This document shows positions 45,801-60,440 of a stretch of 64,000 bases of DNA, piece after piece (within the stretch, counting starts at the first letter, position 1; each line of letters begins with the position of its first letter). Under the pieces are notes generated by a model that searched no databases, was not told where the DNA came from, and saw nothing but the letters and a program-made list of their open reading frames with translations. Origin of the DNA: Sisyra terminalis (Eukaryota; Arthropoda; Insecta; Neuroptera; Sisyridae); contig OY292280.1 of assembly GCA_958496175.1 (NCBI GenBank), forward strand, positions 20,708,001-20,772,000, given 5' to 3'. The position numbers were made by a program, and so were the translations under genes.

Positions 45801-48800
45801 CATAAGGGATGTTTTCCTCACTAAATTAAAGTTGAATATTATAAACTAAACCATTCTTAACTACTATGCAAAAAATAAAAAGCATTTGTTACGTATATCT
45901 TTGGAAAATTGATACTGGAAATTAAATTGTTGAAAGTCTATGCGAAAAAATTCGACTGATATTGGGTCATTTAAAGAAGGAGACTTTTCATTATGAGGTC
46001 TAGTTTTCTCACCGGATTCTGAATTAAGGCTATCAAGTGAAATATAATAGGAAAACAATTTTGTCCTGTGTGCCAAAAGACACCCGCAATATCGTTTCAA
46101 ACTTTCAAAAAGGACAATTTTCAAATGCCTAAAAAGGACATAAGGGATGTTTTCCTCACTAAATTAAAGTTGAATATTATAAACTAAACCATTCTTAACC
46201 ACTATGCAAAAAATAAAAAGCACTTGTTACGTATATCTTTGGAAAATTGAAACTGGAAATTAAATTGTTGAAAGTCTATGCGAAAAAATTCGACTGATAT
46301 TGGGTCATTTAAAGAAGGTGACTTTTCATTATGAGGTCTAGTTTTCTCAACGGATTCTGAATTAAGGCTATCAAGTGAAATATAATAGGAAAACAAAAGT
46401 TGTCCTGTGTGCCAAAAGACACCCGCAATATCGTTTCAAACTTTCTAAAAGGACAATTTTCTAATGCATAAAAAGGACATAAGGGATGTTTTCCTCACTA
46501 AATTAAAGTTGAATATTATAAACTAAACCATTCTTAACTACTATGCAAAAAATAAAAAGCATTTGTTACGTATATCTTTGGAAAATTGAAACTAGAAATT
46601 AAATTGATGAAAGTCTATGCGAAAAAATTCGACTGATATTGGGTCATTTAACGAAGGTGACTTTTCATTATGAGGTCTAGTTTTCTCAACGGATTCTGAA
46701 TTAAGGCTATCAAGTGAAATATAATAGGAAAACAATTTTGTCCTGTGTGCCAAAAGACACCCGCAATATCGTTTCAAACTTTCAAAAAGGACAATTTTCT
46801 AATGCATAAAAAGGACATAAGGGATGTTTTCCTTCACTAAATTAAAGTAGAATATTATAAACTAAACCATTCTTAACCACTATGCAAAAAATAAAAAGCA
46901 TTTGTTTCGTACATCTTTGGAAAATTGAAACTGGAAATTAAATTGATGAAAGTCTATGCGAGAAAATTCGACTGATATTGGGTCATTTAACGAAGGTGAC
47001 TTTTCATTATGAGGTCTTGTTTTCTCAACGGATTCTGAATTAAGGCTATCAAGTGAAATATAATAGGAAAACAATTTTGTCCTGTGTGCCAAAAGACACC
47101 CGCAATATCGTTTCAAACTTTCAAAAAGGACAATTTTCTAATGCATAAAAAGGACATAAGGGATGTTTTCCTTCACTAAAATAAAGTAGAATATTATAAA
47201 CTAAACCATTCTTAACCACTATGCAAAAAATAAAAAGCATTTGTTTCGTACATCTTTGGAAAATTGAAACTGGAAATTAAATTGATGAAAGTCTATGCGA
47301 AAAAATTCGACTGATATTGGGTCATTTAAAGAAGGTGACTTTTCATTATGAGGTCTAGTTTTCTCAACGGATTCTGAATTAAGGCTATCAAGTGAAATAT
47401 AATAGGAAAACAATTTTGTCCTGTGTGCCAAAAGACACCCGCAATATCGTTTCAAACTTTCAAAAAGGACAATTTTCTAATGCATAAAAAGGACTTAAGG
47501 GATGTTTTCCTTCACTAAATTAAAGTTGAATATTATAAACTAAACCATTTTTAACCACTATGCAAAAAATAAAAAGCATTTGTTACGTATATCTTTGGAA
47601 AATTAAAACTGGAAATTAAATTGATGAAAGTCTATGCGAAAAAATTCGACTGATTTTGGGTCATTTAACGAAGGTGACTTTTCATTATGAGGTCTAGTTT
47701 TCTCAACGGATTCTGAATTAAGGCTATCAAATGAAATATAATAGGAAAACAATTTTGTCCTGTGTGCCAAAAGACACCCGCAATATCGTTTCAAACTTTC
47801 AAAAAGGACAATTTTCTAATGCATAAAAAGGACATTAGGGATGTTTTCCTTCACAAAATTAAAGTAGAATATTATAAACTAAACCATTCTTAACAACTAT
47901 GCAAAAAATAAAAAGCATTTGTTACGTATATCTTTGGAAAATTGAAACTGGAAATTAAATTGATGAAAGTCTATGCGAAAAAATTCGACTGATATTGGGT
48001 CATTTAAAGAAGGTGACTTTTCATTATGAGGTCTAGTTTTCTCAACGGATTTTGAATTAAGGCTATCAAGTGAAATATAATAGGAAAACAATTTTGTCCT
48101 GTGTGCCAAAAGACACCCGCAATATCGTTTCAAACTTTCAAAAAGGACAATTTTCTAATGCGTAAAAAGGACGTAAGGGATGTTTTCCACACTAAATTAA
48201 AGTTGAATATTATAAACTAAACCATTCTTAACCACTATGCAAAAAATAAAAAGCATTTGTTACGTATATCTTTGAAAAATTGAAACTGGAAATTAAATTG
48301 ATGAAAGTCTATGCGAAAAAATTCGACTGATATTGGGTCATTTAAAGAAGGTGACTTTACATTATGAGGTCTAGTTTTCTCAACGGATTCTGAATTAAGG
48401 CTATCAAGTGAAATATAATAGGAAAACAATTTTGTCCTGTGTGCCAAAAGACACCCGCAATATCGTTTCAAACTTTCTAAAAGGACAATTTTCTAATGCA
48501 TAAAAAGGACATAAGGGATGTTTTCCTCACTAAATTAAAGTTGAATATTATAAACTAAACCATTCTTAACTACTATGCAAAAAATAAAAAGCATTTGTTA
48601 CGTATATCTTTGGAAAATTGATACTGGAAATTAAATTGTTGAAAGTCTATGCGAAAAAATTCGACTGATATTGGGTCATTTAAAGAAGGAGACTTTTCAT
48701 TATGAGGTCTAGTTTTCTCAACGGATTCTGAATTAAGGCTATCAAGTGAAATATAATAGGAAAACAATTTTGTCCTGTGTGCCAAAAGACACCCGCAATA

Positions 48801-51800
48801 TCGTTTCAAACTTTCAAAAAGGACAATTTTCAAATGCCTAAAAAGGACATAAGGGATGTTTTCCTCACTAAATTAAAGTTGAATATTATAAACTAAACCA
48901 TTCTTAACCACTATGCAAAAAATAAAAAGCACTTGTTACGTAAATCTTTGGAAAATTGAAACTGGAAATTAAATTGTTGAAAGTCTATGCGAAAAAATTC
49001 GACTGATATTGGGTCATTTAAAGAAGGTGACTTTTCATTATGAGGTCTAGTTTTCTCAACGGATTCTGAATTAAGGCTATCAAGTGAAATATAATAGGAA
49101 AACAATTTTGTCCTGTGTGCCAAAAGACACCGGCAATATCGTTTCAAACTTTCAAAAAGGACAATTTTCTAATGCATAAAAAGGACATAAGGGATGTTTT
49201 CCTCACTAAATTAAAGTAGAATATTATAAACTAAACCATTCTTAACCACTATGCAAAAAATAAAAAGCATTTGTTACGTATATCTTTGGAAAATTGAAAC
49301 TGGAAATTAAATTGATGAAAGTCTGTGCGAAAAAATTCGACTGATATTGGGCCATTTAAAGAAGGTGACTTTTTATTATGAGGTCTAGTTTTCTCAACGG
49401 ATTCTGAATTAAGGCTATCAAGTGAAATATAATGGGAAAAAAATTTTGTCCTGTGTGCCAAAAGACACCCGCAATAACGTTTCAAACTTTCAAAAAGGAC
49501 AATTTTCTAATGCATATAAAGGACATAAGGGATGTTTTCCTCACTAAATTAAAGTTGAATATTATAAACTAAACCATTCTTAACCACTATGCAATAAATA
49601 AAAAGCATTTGTTACGTATATCTTTGGAAAATTGAAACTGGAAATTATATTGTTGAAAGTCTATGCGAAAAAATTCGACTGATATTGGGTCATTTAAAGA
49701 AGGTGACTTTTCATTATGAGGTCTAGTTTTCTCAACGGATTTTGAATTAAGGCTATCAAGTGAAATATAATAGGAAAAAAATTTTGTCCTGTGTGCCAAA
49801 AGACACCCGCAATATCGTTTCAAACTTTCAAAAAGGACAATTTTCTAAAGCTTAAAAAGGACATAAGGGATGTTTTCCTCACTAAATTAAAGTAGAATAT
49901 TATAAACTAAACCATTCTTAACCACAATGCAAAAAATAAAAAGCATTTGTTACGTATATCTTTGGAAAATTGAAACTGGAAATTAAATTGTTGAAAGTCT
50001 AAGCGAAAAAATTCGACTGATATTGGGTCATTTAAAGAAGGTGACTTTTCATTATGAGGTCTAGTTTTCTCAACGGATTCTGAATGAAGGCTATCAAGTG
50101 AAATATAATAGGAAATCAATTTTGTCCTGTGTGCCAAAAGACACCGGCAATATCGTTTCAAACTTTCAAAAAGGACAATTTTCTAATGCATAAAAAGGAC
50201 ATAAGGGATGTTTTCCTCACTAAATTAAAGTTGAATATTATAAACTAAACCATTCTTAACCACTATGCAAAAAATAAAAAGCATTTGTTACGTATATCTT
50301 TGGAAAATTGAAACTGGAAATTAAATTGTTGAAAGCCTAAGCGAAAAAATTCGCCTGATATTGGGTCATCTAAAGAAGGTGACTTTTCATTATGAGGTCT
50401 AGTTTTCTCAACGGATTCTGAATTAAGGCTATCAAGTGAAATATAATAGGAAAACAATTTTGTCCTGTGTGCCAAAAGACACCGGCAATATCGTTTCAAA
50501 CTTTCAAAAAGGACAATTTTCTAATGCATAAAAAGGACATAAGGGATGTTTTCCTCACTAAATTAAAGTTGAATATTATAAACTAAACCATTCTTAACCA
50601 CTATGCAAAAAATAAAAAGCATTTGTTACGTATATCTTTGGAAAATTGAAACTGGAAATTAAATTGTTGAAAGTCTAAGCGAAAAAATTCGACTGATATT
50701 GGGTCATTTAAAGAAGGTGACTTTTCATTATGAGGTCTAGTTTTCTCAACGGATTCTGAATTAAGGCTATCAAGTGAAATATAATAGGAAATCAATTTTG
50801 TCCTGTGTGCCAAAAGACACCGGCAATATCGTTTCAAACTTTCAAAAAGGACAATTTTCAAATGCATAAAAAGGACATAAGGGATGTTTTCCTTCACTAA
50901 ATTAAAGTTGAATATTATAAACTAAACCATTCTTAACCACTATGCCAAAAATAGAAAGCATTTGTTACGTATATCTTTGGAAAATTGAAACTGGAAATTA
51001 AATTGATGAAAGTCTAAACGAAAAAATTCGACTGATATTGGGTCATTTAAAGAAGGTGACTTTTCATTATGAGGTCTAGTTTTCTCAACGGATTCTGAAT
51101 TAAGGCTATCAAGTGAAATATAATAGGAAATCAATTTTGTCCTGTGTGCCAAAAGACACCCGCAATATCGTTTCAAACTTTCAAAAAGGACAATTTTCTA
51201 ATGCATAAAAAGGACATAAGGGATGTTTTCCTTCACTAATTTAAAGATGCATATTATAAACTAAACCATTCTTAACCACTATGCAAAAAATAAAAAGCAT
51301 TTGTTACGTACATCTTTGGAAAATTGAAACTGGAAATTTAATTGTTGAAAGTCTAAGCGAAAAAATTCGACTGATATTGGGTCATTTAAAGAAGGTGACT
51401 TTTCATTATGAGGTCTAGTTTTCTCAACGGATTTTGAATTAAGGCTATCAAGTGAAATATAATAGGAAATCAATTTTGTCCTGTGTGCCAAAAGACACCC
51501 GCAATATCGTTTCAAACTTTCAAAAAGGACAATTTTCTAATGCATAAAAAGGACTTAAGGGATGTTTTCCTTCACTAAATTAAAGTTGAATATTATAAAC
51601 TAAACCATTTTTAACCACTATGCAAAAAATAAAAAGCATTTGTTACGTATATCTTTGGAAAATTAAAACTGGAAATTAAATTGATGAAAGTCTATGCGAA
51701 AAAATTCGACTGATTTTGGGTCATTTAACGAAGGTGACTTTTCATTATGAGGTCTAGTTTTCTCAACGGATTCTGAATTAAGGCTATCAAATGAAATATA

Positions 51801-53300
51801 ATAGGAAAACAATTTTGTCCTGTGTGCCAAAAGACACCCGCAATATCGTTTCAAACTTTCAAAAAGGACAATTTTCTAATGCATAAAAAGGACATTAGGG
51901 ATGTTTTCCTTCACAAAATTAAAGTAGAATATTATAAACTAAACCATTCTTAACAACTATGCAAAAAATAAAAAGCATTTGTTACGTATATCTTTGGAAA
52001 ATTGAAACTGGAAATTAAATTGATGAAAGTCTATGCGAAAAAATTCGACTGATATTGGGTCATTTAAAGAAGGTGACTTTTCATTATGAGGTCTAGTTTT
52101 CTCAACGGATTTTGAATTAAGGCTATCAAGTGAAATATAATAGGAAAACAATTTTGTCCTGTGTGCCAAAAGACACCCGCAATATCGTTTCAAACTTTCA
52201 AAAAGGACAATTTTCTAATGCGTAAAAAGGACGTAAGGGATGTTTTCCACACTAAATTAAAGTTGAATATTATAAACTAAACCATTCTTAACCACTATGC
52301 AAAAAATAAAAAGCATTTGTTACGTATATCTTTGAAAAATTGAAACTGGAAATTAAATTGATGAAAGTCTATGCGAAAAAATTCGACTGATATTGGGTCA
52401 TTTAAAGAAGGTGACTTTACATTATGAGGTCTAGTTTTCTCAACGGATTCTGAATTAAGGCTATCAAGTGAAATATAATAGGAAAACAATTTTGTCCTGT
52501 GTGCCAAAAGACACCCGCAATATCGTTTCAAACTTTCTAAAAGGACAATTTTCTAATGCATAAAAAGGACATAAGGGATGTTTTCCTCACTAAATTAAAG
52601 TTGAATATTATAAACTAAACCATTCTTAACTACTATGCAAAAAATAAAAAGCATTTGTTACGTATATCTTTGGAAAATTGATACTGGAAATTAAATTGTT
52701 GAAAGTCTATGCGAAAAAATTCGACTGATATTGGGTCATTTAAAGAAGGAGACTTTTCATTATGAGGTCTAGTTTTCTCACCGGATTCTGAATTAAGGCT
52801 ATCAAGTGAAATATAATAGGAAAACAATTTTGTCCTGTGTGCCAAAAGACACCCGCAATATCGTTTCAAACTTTCAAAAAGGACAATTTTCAAATGCCTA
52901 AAAAGGACATAAGGGATGTTTTCCTCACTAAATTAAAGTTGAATATTATAAACTAAACCATTCTTAACCACTATGCAAAAAATAAAAAGCACTTGTTACG
53001 TATATCTTTGGAAAATTGAAACTGGAAATTAAATTGTTGAAAGTCTATGCGAAAAAATTCGACTGATATTGGGTCATTTAAAGAAGGTGACTTTTCATTA
53101 TGAGGTCTAGTTTTCTCAACGGATTCTGAATTAAGGCTATCAAGTGAAATATAATAGGAAAACAAAAGTTGTCCTGTGTGCCAAAAGACACCCGCAATAT
53201 CGTTTCAAACTTTCTAAAAGGACAATTTTCTAATGCATAAAAAGGACATAAGGGATGTTTTCCTCACTAAATTAAAGTTGAATATTATAAACTAAACCAT
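39822..53300. repeat. Twenty-monomer higher-order repeat, 6769 bp, two copies
   Basis: 39822-46591 recurs at 46592 to about 53300 with an offset of 6769-6770 bp held over every monomer checked (for example 40110/46880, 43138/49907, 44894/51663). Rare shared variants include GATGAAAGTCTGTGCG, GGCCATTTAAAG, CTAAAGCTTAAAAAGG and GCCTAAGCG with TTCGCCTG. The joint between copies lies between 46541 (TTAACTAC, type of the last unit) and about 46593 (AAACTAGAAATT, type of the first unit). Confidence 0.93.
40740..53165. repeat. Five-monomer cassette repeated four times inside the 6769-bp repeat
   Basis: About 40740-42335, 44800-46396, 47509-49147 and 51569-53165 carry the same five monomer variants in order: TTTTAACCAC with ATTTTGGGTC, CACAAAATTAAAG with TTAACAAC, GCGTAAAAAGGACG, ACTTTACATTATG, and GATACTGG with GAAGGAGAC. 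The first and second copies are 4061 bp apart, as are the third and fourth (4060). So the cassette duplicated before the 20-monomer unit did. Confidence 0.88.
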
Positions 53301-53985
53301 TCTTAACTACTATGCAAAAAATAAAAAGCATTTGTTACGTATATCTTTGGAAAATTGATACTGGAAATTAAATTGTTGAAAGTCTATGCGAAAAAATTCG
53401 ACTGATATTGGGTCATTTAAAGAAGGAGACTTTTCATTATGAGGTCTAGTTTTCTCACCGGATTCTGAATTAAGGCTATCAAGTGAAATATAATAGGAAA
53501 ACAATTTTGTCCTGTGTGCCAAAAGACACCCGCAATATCGTTTCAAACTTTCAAAAAGGACAATTTTCAAATGCCTAAAAAGGACATAAGGGATGTTTTC
53601 CTCACTAAATTAAAGTTGAATATTATAAACTAAACCATTCTTAACTACTATGCAAAAAATAAAAAGCATTTGTTACGTATATCTTTGGAAAATTGATACT
53701 GGAAATTAAATTGTTGAAAGTCTATGCGAAAAAATTCGACTGATATTGGGTCATTTAAAGAAGGAGACTTTTCATTATGAGGTCTAGTTTTCTCACCGGA
53801 TTCTGAATTAAGGCTATCAAGTGAAATATAATAGGAAAACAATTTTGTCCTGTGTGCCAAAAGACACCCGCAATATCGTTTCAAACTTTCAAAAAGGACA
53901 ATTTTCAAATGCCTAAAAAGGACATAAGGGATGTTTTCCTCACTAAATTAAAGTAGAATATTATAAACTAAACCATTCTTAACCA
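52633..53985. repeat. Recent single-monomer amplification
   Basis: The monomer marked by GATACTGG, GAAGGAGAC, CTCACCGGATTC and TTTCAAATGCC appears at 52633, 53310 and 53648, the last two directly adjacent with a 338-bp period. Confidence 0.85.
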
Positions 53986-56354
53986 CTATGCAAAAAATAA
54001 AAAGCATTTGTTACGTATATCTTTGGAAAATTGAAACTGGAAATTAAATTGATGAAAGTCTGTGCGAAAAAATTCGACTGATATTGGGCCATTTAAAGAA
54101 GGTGACTTTTCATTATGAGGTCTAGTTTTCTCAACGGATTCTGAATTAAGGCTATCAAGTGAAATATAATGGGAAAAAAATTTTGTCCTGTGTGCCAAAA
54201 GACACCCGCAATAACGTTTCAAACTTTCAAAAAGGACAATTTTCTAATGCATATAAAGGACATAAGGGATGTTTTCCTTCACTAAATTAAAGTAGAATAT
54301 AATAAACTATACCATTCTTAACCACTATGCAAAAAATAAAAAGCATTTGTTTCGTATATCTTTGGAAAATTGAAACTGGAAATTAAATTGATGAAAGTCT
54401 ATGCGAAAAAATTCGACTGATATTGGGTCATTTAAAGTAGGTAACTTTTCATTATGAGGTCTAGTTTTCTCAACGGATTTTGAATTAAGGCTATCAAGTG
54501 AAATATAATAGGGAAAAAATTTTGTCCTGTGTGCCAAAAGACACCCGCAATATCGTTTCAAACTTTCAAAATGGACAATTTTCTAATGCATAAAAAGGAC
54601 ATAAGGGATGTTTTCCTCACTAAATTAAAGTTGAATATTATAAACTAAACCATTCTTAACCACTATGCAATAAATAAAAAGCATTTGTTACGTATATCTT
54701 TGGAAAATTGAAACTGGAAATTATATTGTTGAAAGTCTATGCGAAAAAATTCGACTGATATTGGGTCATTTAAAGAAGGTGACTTTTCATTATGAGGTCT
54801 AGTTTTCTCAACGGATTTTGAATTAAGGCTATCAAGTGAAATATAATAGGAAAAAAATTTTGTCCTGTGTGCCAAAAGACACCCGCAATATCGTTTCAAA
54901 CTTTCAAAAAGGACAATTTTCAAATGCATAAAAAGGACATAAGGGATGTTTTCCTCACTAAATTAAAGTTGAATATTATAAACTAAACCATTCTTAACCA
55001 CAATGCAAAAAAAAAAAAGCATTTGTTACGTATATCTTTGGAAAATTGAAACTGGAAATTAAATTGTTGAAAGTCTAAGCGAAAAAATTCGACTGATATT
55101 GGGTCATTTAAAGAAGGTGACTTTTCATTATGAGGTCTAGTTTTCTCAACGGATTCTGAATGAAGGCTATCAAGTGAAATATAATAGGAAATCAATTTTG
55201 TCCTGTGTGCCAAAAGACACCGGCAATATCGTTTCAAACTTTCAAAAAGGACAATTTTCTAATGCATAAAAAGGACATAAGGGATGTTTTCCTCACTAAA
55301 TTAAAGTTGAATATTATAAACTAAACCATTCTTAACCACTATGCAAAAAATAAAAAGCATTTGTTACGTATATCTTTGGAAAATTGAAACTGGAAATTAA
55401 ATTGTTGAAAGCCTAAGCGAAAAAATTCGACTGATATTGGGTCATCTAAAGAAGGTGACTTTTCATTATGAGGTCTAGTTTTCTCATCGGATTCTGAATT
55501 AAGGCTATCAAGTGAAATATAATAGGAAATCAATTTTGTCCTGTGTGACAAAAGACACCGGCAATATCGTTTCAAACTTTCAAAAAGGACAATTTTCTAA
55601 TGCATAAAAAGGACATAAGGGATGTTTTCCTTCACTAAATTAAAGTTGAATATTATAAACTAAAACATTCTTAACCACTATGCAAAAAATAAAAAGCATT
55701 TGTTACGTATATCTTTGGAAAATTGAAACTGGAAATTAAATTGTTGAAAGTCTAAGCGAAAAAATTCGACTGATATTGGGTCATTTAAAGAAGGTGACTT
55801 TTCATTATGAGGTCTAGTTTTCTCAACGGATTCTGAATTAAGGCTATCAAGTGAAATATAATAGGAAAACAATTTTGTCCTGTGTGCCAAAAGACACCGG
55901 CAATATCGTTTCAAACTTTCAAAAAGGACAATTTTCTAATGCATAAAAAGGACATAAGGGATGTTTTCCTCACTAAATTAAAGTTGAATATTATAAACTA
56001 AACCATTCTTAACCACTATGCAAAAAATAAAAAGCATTTGTTACGTATATCTTTGGAAAATTGAAACTGGAAATTAAATTGTTGAAAGTCTAAGCGAAAA
56101 AATTCGACTGATATTGGGTCATTTAAAGAAGGTGACTTTTCATTATGAGGTCTAGTTTTCTCAACGGATTCTGAATTAAGGCTATCAAGTGAAATATAAT
56201 AGGAAATCAATTTTGTCCTGTGTGCCAAAAGACACCGGCAATATCGTTTCAAACTTTCAAAAAGGACAATTTTCTAATGCATAAAAAGGACATAAGGGAT
56301 GTTTTCCTTCACTAAATTAAAGTTGAATATTATAAACTAAACCATTCTTAACCA

Positions 56355-58388
56355 CTATGCCAAAAATAGAAAGCATTTGTTACGTATATCTTTGGAAAAT
56401 TGAAACTGGAAATTAAATTGATGAAAGGCTAAGCGAAAAAATTCGACTGATATTGGGTCATTTAAAGAAGGTGACTTTTCATTATGAGGTCTAGTTTTCT
56501 CAACGGATTCTGAATTAAGGCTATCAAGTGAAATATAATAGGAAATCAATTTTGTCCTGTGTGCCAAAAGACACCCGCAATATCGTTTCAAACTTTCAAA
56601 AAGGACAATTTTCTAATGCATAAAAAGGACATAAGGGATGTTTTCCTTCACTAATTTAAAGATGCATATTATAAACTAAACCATTCTTAACCACTATGCA
56701 AAAAATAAAAAGCATTTGTTACGTACATCTTTGGAAAATTGAAACTGGAAATTTAATTGTTGAAAGTCTAAGCGAAAAAATTCGACTGATATTGGGTCAT
56801 TTAAAGAAGGTGACTTTTCATTATGAGGTCTAGTTTTCTCAACGGATTCTGAATAAAGGCTATCAAGAGAAATATAATAGGAAATCAATTTTGTCCTGTG
56901 TGCCAAAAGACACCCGCAATATCGTTTCAAACTTTCAAAAAGGACAATTTTCTAATGCATTAAAAGGACATAAGGGATGTTTTCCTTCACTAATTTAAAG
57001 ATGAATATTATATACTAAACCATTCTTAACCACTATGCAATAAATAAAAAGCATTTGTTACGTATATCTTTGGAAAATTGAAACTGGAAATTAAATTGTT
57101 GAAAGTCTAAGCGAAAAAATTCGACTGATATTGGGTCATTTAAAGAAGGTGACTTTTCATTATGAGGTCTAGTTTTCTCAACGGATTCTGAATTAAGGCT
57201 ATCAAGTGAAATATAATTGGAAATCAATTATGTCCTGTGTGCCAAAAGACACCCGCAATATCGTTTCAAACTTTCAAAAAGGACAATTTTCTAATGCATA
57301 AAAAGGACATAAGGGATGTTTTCCTTCTCTAAATTAAAGTTGAATATTATAAACTAAACCATTCTTAACCACTATGCCAAAAATAGAAAGCATTTGTTAC
57401 GTATATCTTTGGAAAATTGAAACTGGAAATTAAATTGTTGAAAGTCTAAGCGAAAAAATTCGACTGATATTGGGTCATTTAAAGAAGGTGACTTTTCATT
57501 ATGAGGTCTAGTTTTCTCAACGGATTCTGAATTAAGGCTATCAAGTGAAATATAATAGGAAATCAATTTTGTCCTGTGTGCCAAAAGACACCCGCAATAT
57601 CGTTTCAAACTTTCAAAAAGGACAATTTTCTAATGCATAAAAAGGACATAAGGGATGTTTTCCTTCACTAATTTAAAGATGCATATTATAAACTAATCCA
57701 TTCTTAACCACTATGCAAAAAATAAAAAGCATTTGTTACGTACATCTTTGGAAAATTGAAACTGGAAATTAAATTGTTGAAAGTCTAAGCGAAAAAATTC
57801 GACTGATATTGGGTCATTTAAAGAAGGTGACTTTTCATTATGAGGTCTAGTTTTCTCAACGGATTCTGAATTAAGGCTATAAAGAGAAATATAATAGGAA
57901 ATCAATTTTGTCCTGTGTGCCAAAAGACACCCGCAATATCGTTTCAAACTTTCAAAAAGGACAATTTTCTAATGCATTAAAAGGACATAAGGGATGTTTT
58001 CCTTCACTAATTTAAAGATGAATATTATATACTAAACCATTCTTAACCACTATGCAATAAATAAAAAGCATTTGTTACGTATATCTTTGGAAAATTGAAA
58101 CTGGAAATTAAATTGTTGAAAGTCTAAGCGAAAAAATTCGACTGATATTGGGTCATTTAAAGAAGGTGACTTTTCATTATGAGGTCTAGTTTTCTCAACG
58201 GATCCTGAATTAAGGCTATCAAGTGAAATATAATAGGAAAACAATTTTGTCCTGTGTGCCAAAAGACACCCGCAATATCGTTTCAAACTTTCAAAAAGGA
58301 CAATTTTCTAATGCATAAAAAGGACATAAGGGATGTTTTCCTCACTAAATTAAAGTTGAATATTATTAACTAAACCATTCTTAACCAC
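56355..58388. repeat. Three-monomer higher-order repeat, 1017 bp, two copies
   Basis: 56355-57371 and 57372-58388 share the variant order ATGCCAAAAATAGAAAGC, then GATGCATATTATAAAC, then ATGCAATAAATAAAAAGC with TATATACTAAACC, at a constant offset of 1017 bp. Confidence 0.88.
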
Positions 58389-60440
58389 TATGCAAAAAAT
58401 AAGAAGCATTTGTTACGTATATCTTTGGAAAATTGAAACTGGAAATTAAATTGTTGAAAGTCTAAGCGAAAAAATTCGACTGATATTGGGTCATTTAAAG
58501 AAGGTGACTTTTCATTATGAGGTCTAGTTTTCTCAACGGATCCTGAATTAAGGCTATCAAGTGAAATATAATAGGAAAACAATTTTGTCCTGTGTGCCAA
58601 AAGACACCCGCAATATCGTTTCAAACTTTCAAAAAGGACAATTTTCTAATGCATAAAAAGGACATATGGGATGATTTCCTTCACTAAATTAAAGTTGAAT
58701 ATTATAAACTAAACCAATCTTAACCACTATGCAAAAAATAAAAAGCATTTGTTTCGTATATCTTTGGAATATTGAAACTGGAAATTAAATTGATGAAAGT
58801 CTATGCGAAAAAATTCGACTGATATTGGGTCATTTAAAGAAGGTGACTTTTCATTATGAGGTCTAGTTTTCTCAACGGATTCTGAATTAAGGCTATCAAG
58901 GGAAATATAATAGGAAAATAATTTTGTCCTGTGTGCCAAAAGATACCCGCAATATCGTTTCAAACTTTCAAAAAGGACAATTTTCTAATGCATAAAAAGG
59001 ACATAAGGGATGTTTTCCTTCACTAAATTAAAGTTGAATATTATAAACTAAACCATTCTTAACCACTATGCAAAAAATAAAAAGCATTTGTTACGTATAT
59101 CTTTGGAAAATTGAAACTTGAAATTAAATTGATGAAAGTCTATGCGAAAAAATTCGACTGATATTGGGTCATTTAACGAAGGTGACTTTTCATTATGAGG
59201 TCTAGTTTTCTCATCGGATTCTGAATTAAGGCTATCAAGTGAAATATAATAGGAAAACAATTTTGTCCTGTGTGCCAAAAGACACCCGCAATATCGTTTC
59301 AAACTTTCAAAAAGGACAATTTTCTAATGCATAAAAAGGACATAAGGGATGTTTTCCTTCACTAAATTAAAGTAGAATATTATAAACTAAACCATTCTTA
59401 ACCACTATGCAAAAAATAAAAAGCAAGTGTTACGTATATCTTTGGAAAATTGAAACTGGAAATTAAATTGATGAAAGTCTATGCGAAAAAATTCGACTGA
59501 TATTGGGTCATTTAAAGAAGGTGACTTTTCATTATGAGGTCTAGTTTTCTCAACGGATTCTGAATTAAGGCTATCAAGTGAAATATAATAGGAAAACAAT
59601 TTTGTCCTGTGTGCCAAAAGACACCCGCAATATCGTTTCAAACTTTCAAAATGGACAATTTTCTAATGCATAAAAAGGACATAAGGGATGTTTTCCTTCA
59701 CTAAATTAAAGTTGAATATTATAAACCAAACCATTCTTAACCACTATGCAAAAAATAAAAAGCATTTGTTACGTATATCTTTGGAAAATTGAAACTTGAA
59801 ATTAAATTGATGAAAGTCTATGCGAAAAAATTCGACTGATATTGGGTCATTTAAAGAAGGTGACTTTTCATTATGAGGTCTAGTTTTCTCAACGGATTCT
59901 GAATTAAGGCTATCAAGTGAAATATAATAGGAAAACAATTTTGTCCTGTGTGCCAAAAGACACCCGCAATATCGTTTCAAACTTTCAAAAAGGACAATTT
60001 TCTAATGCATAAAAAGGACATTAGGGATGTTTTCCTTCACTAAATTAAAGTAGAATATTATAAACTAAACCATTCTTAACCACTATGCAAAAAATAAAAA
60101 GCATTTGTTACGTATATCTTTGGAAAATTGAAACTGGAAATTAAATTGATGAAAGTCTATGCGAAAAAATTCGACTGATATTGGGTCATTTAACGAAGGT
60201 GACTTTTCATTATGAGGTCTAGTTTTCTCAACGGATTCTGAATTAAGGCTATCAAGTGAAATATAATAGGAAAACAATTTTGTCCTGTGTGCCAAAAGAC
60301 ACCCGCAATATCGTTTCAAACTTTCAAAAAGGACAATTTTCTAATGCATAAAAAGGACATAAGGGATGTTTTCCTTCACTAAATTAAAGTAGAATATTAT
60401 AAACTAAACCATTCTTAACCACTATGCAAAAAATAAAAAG

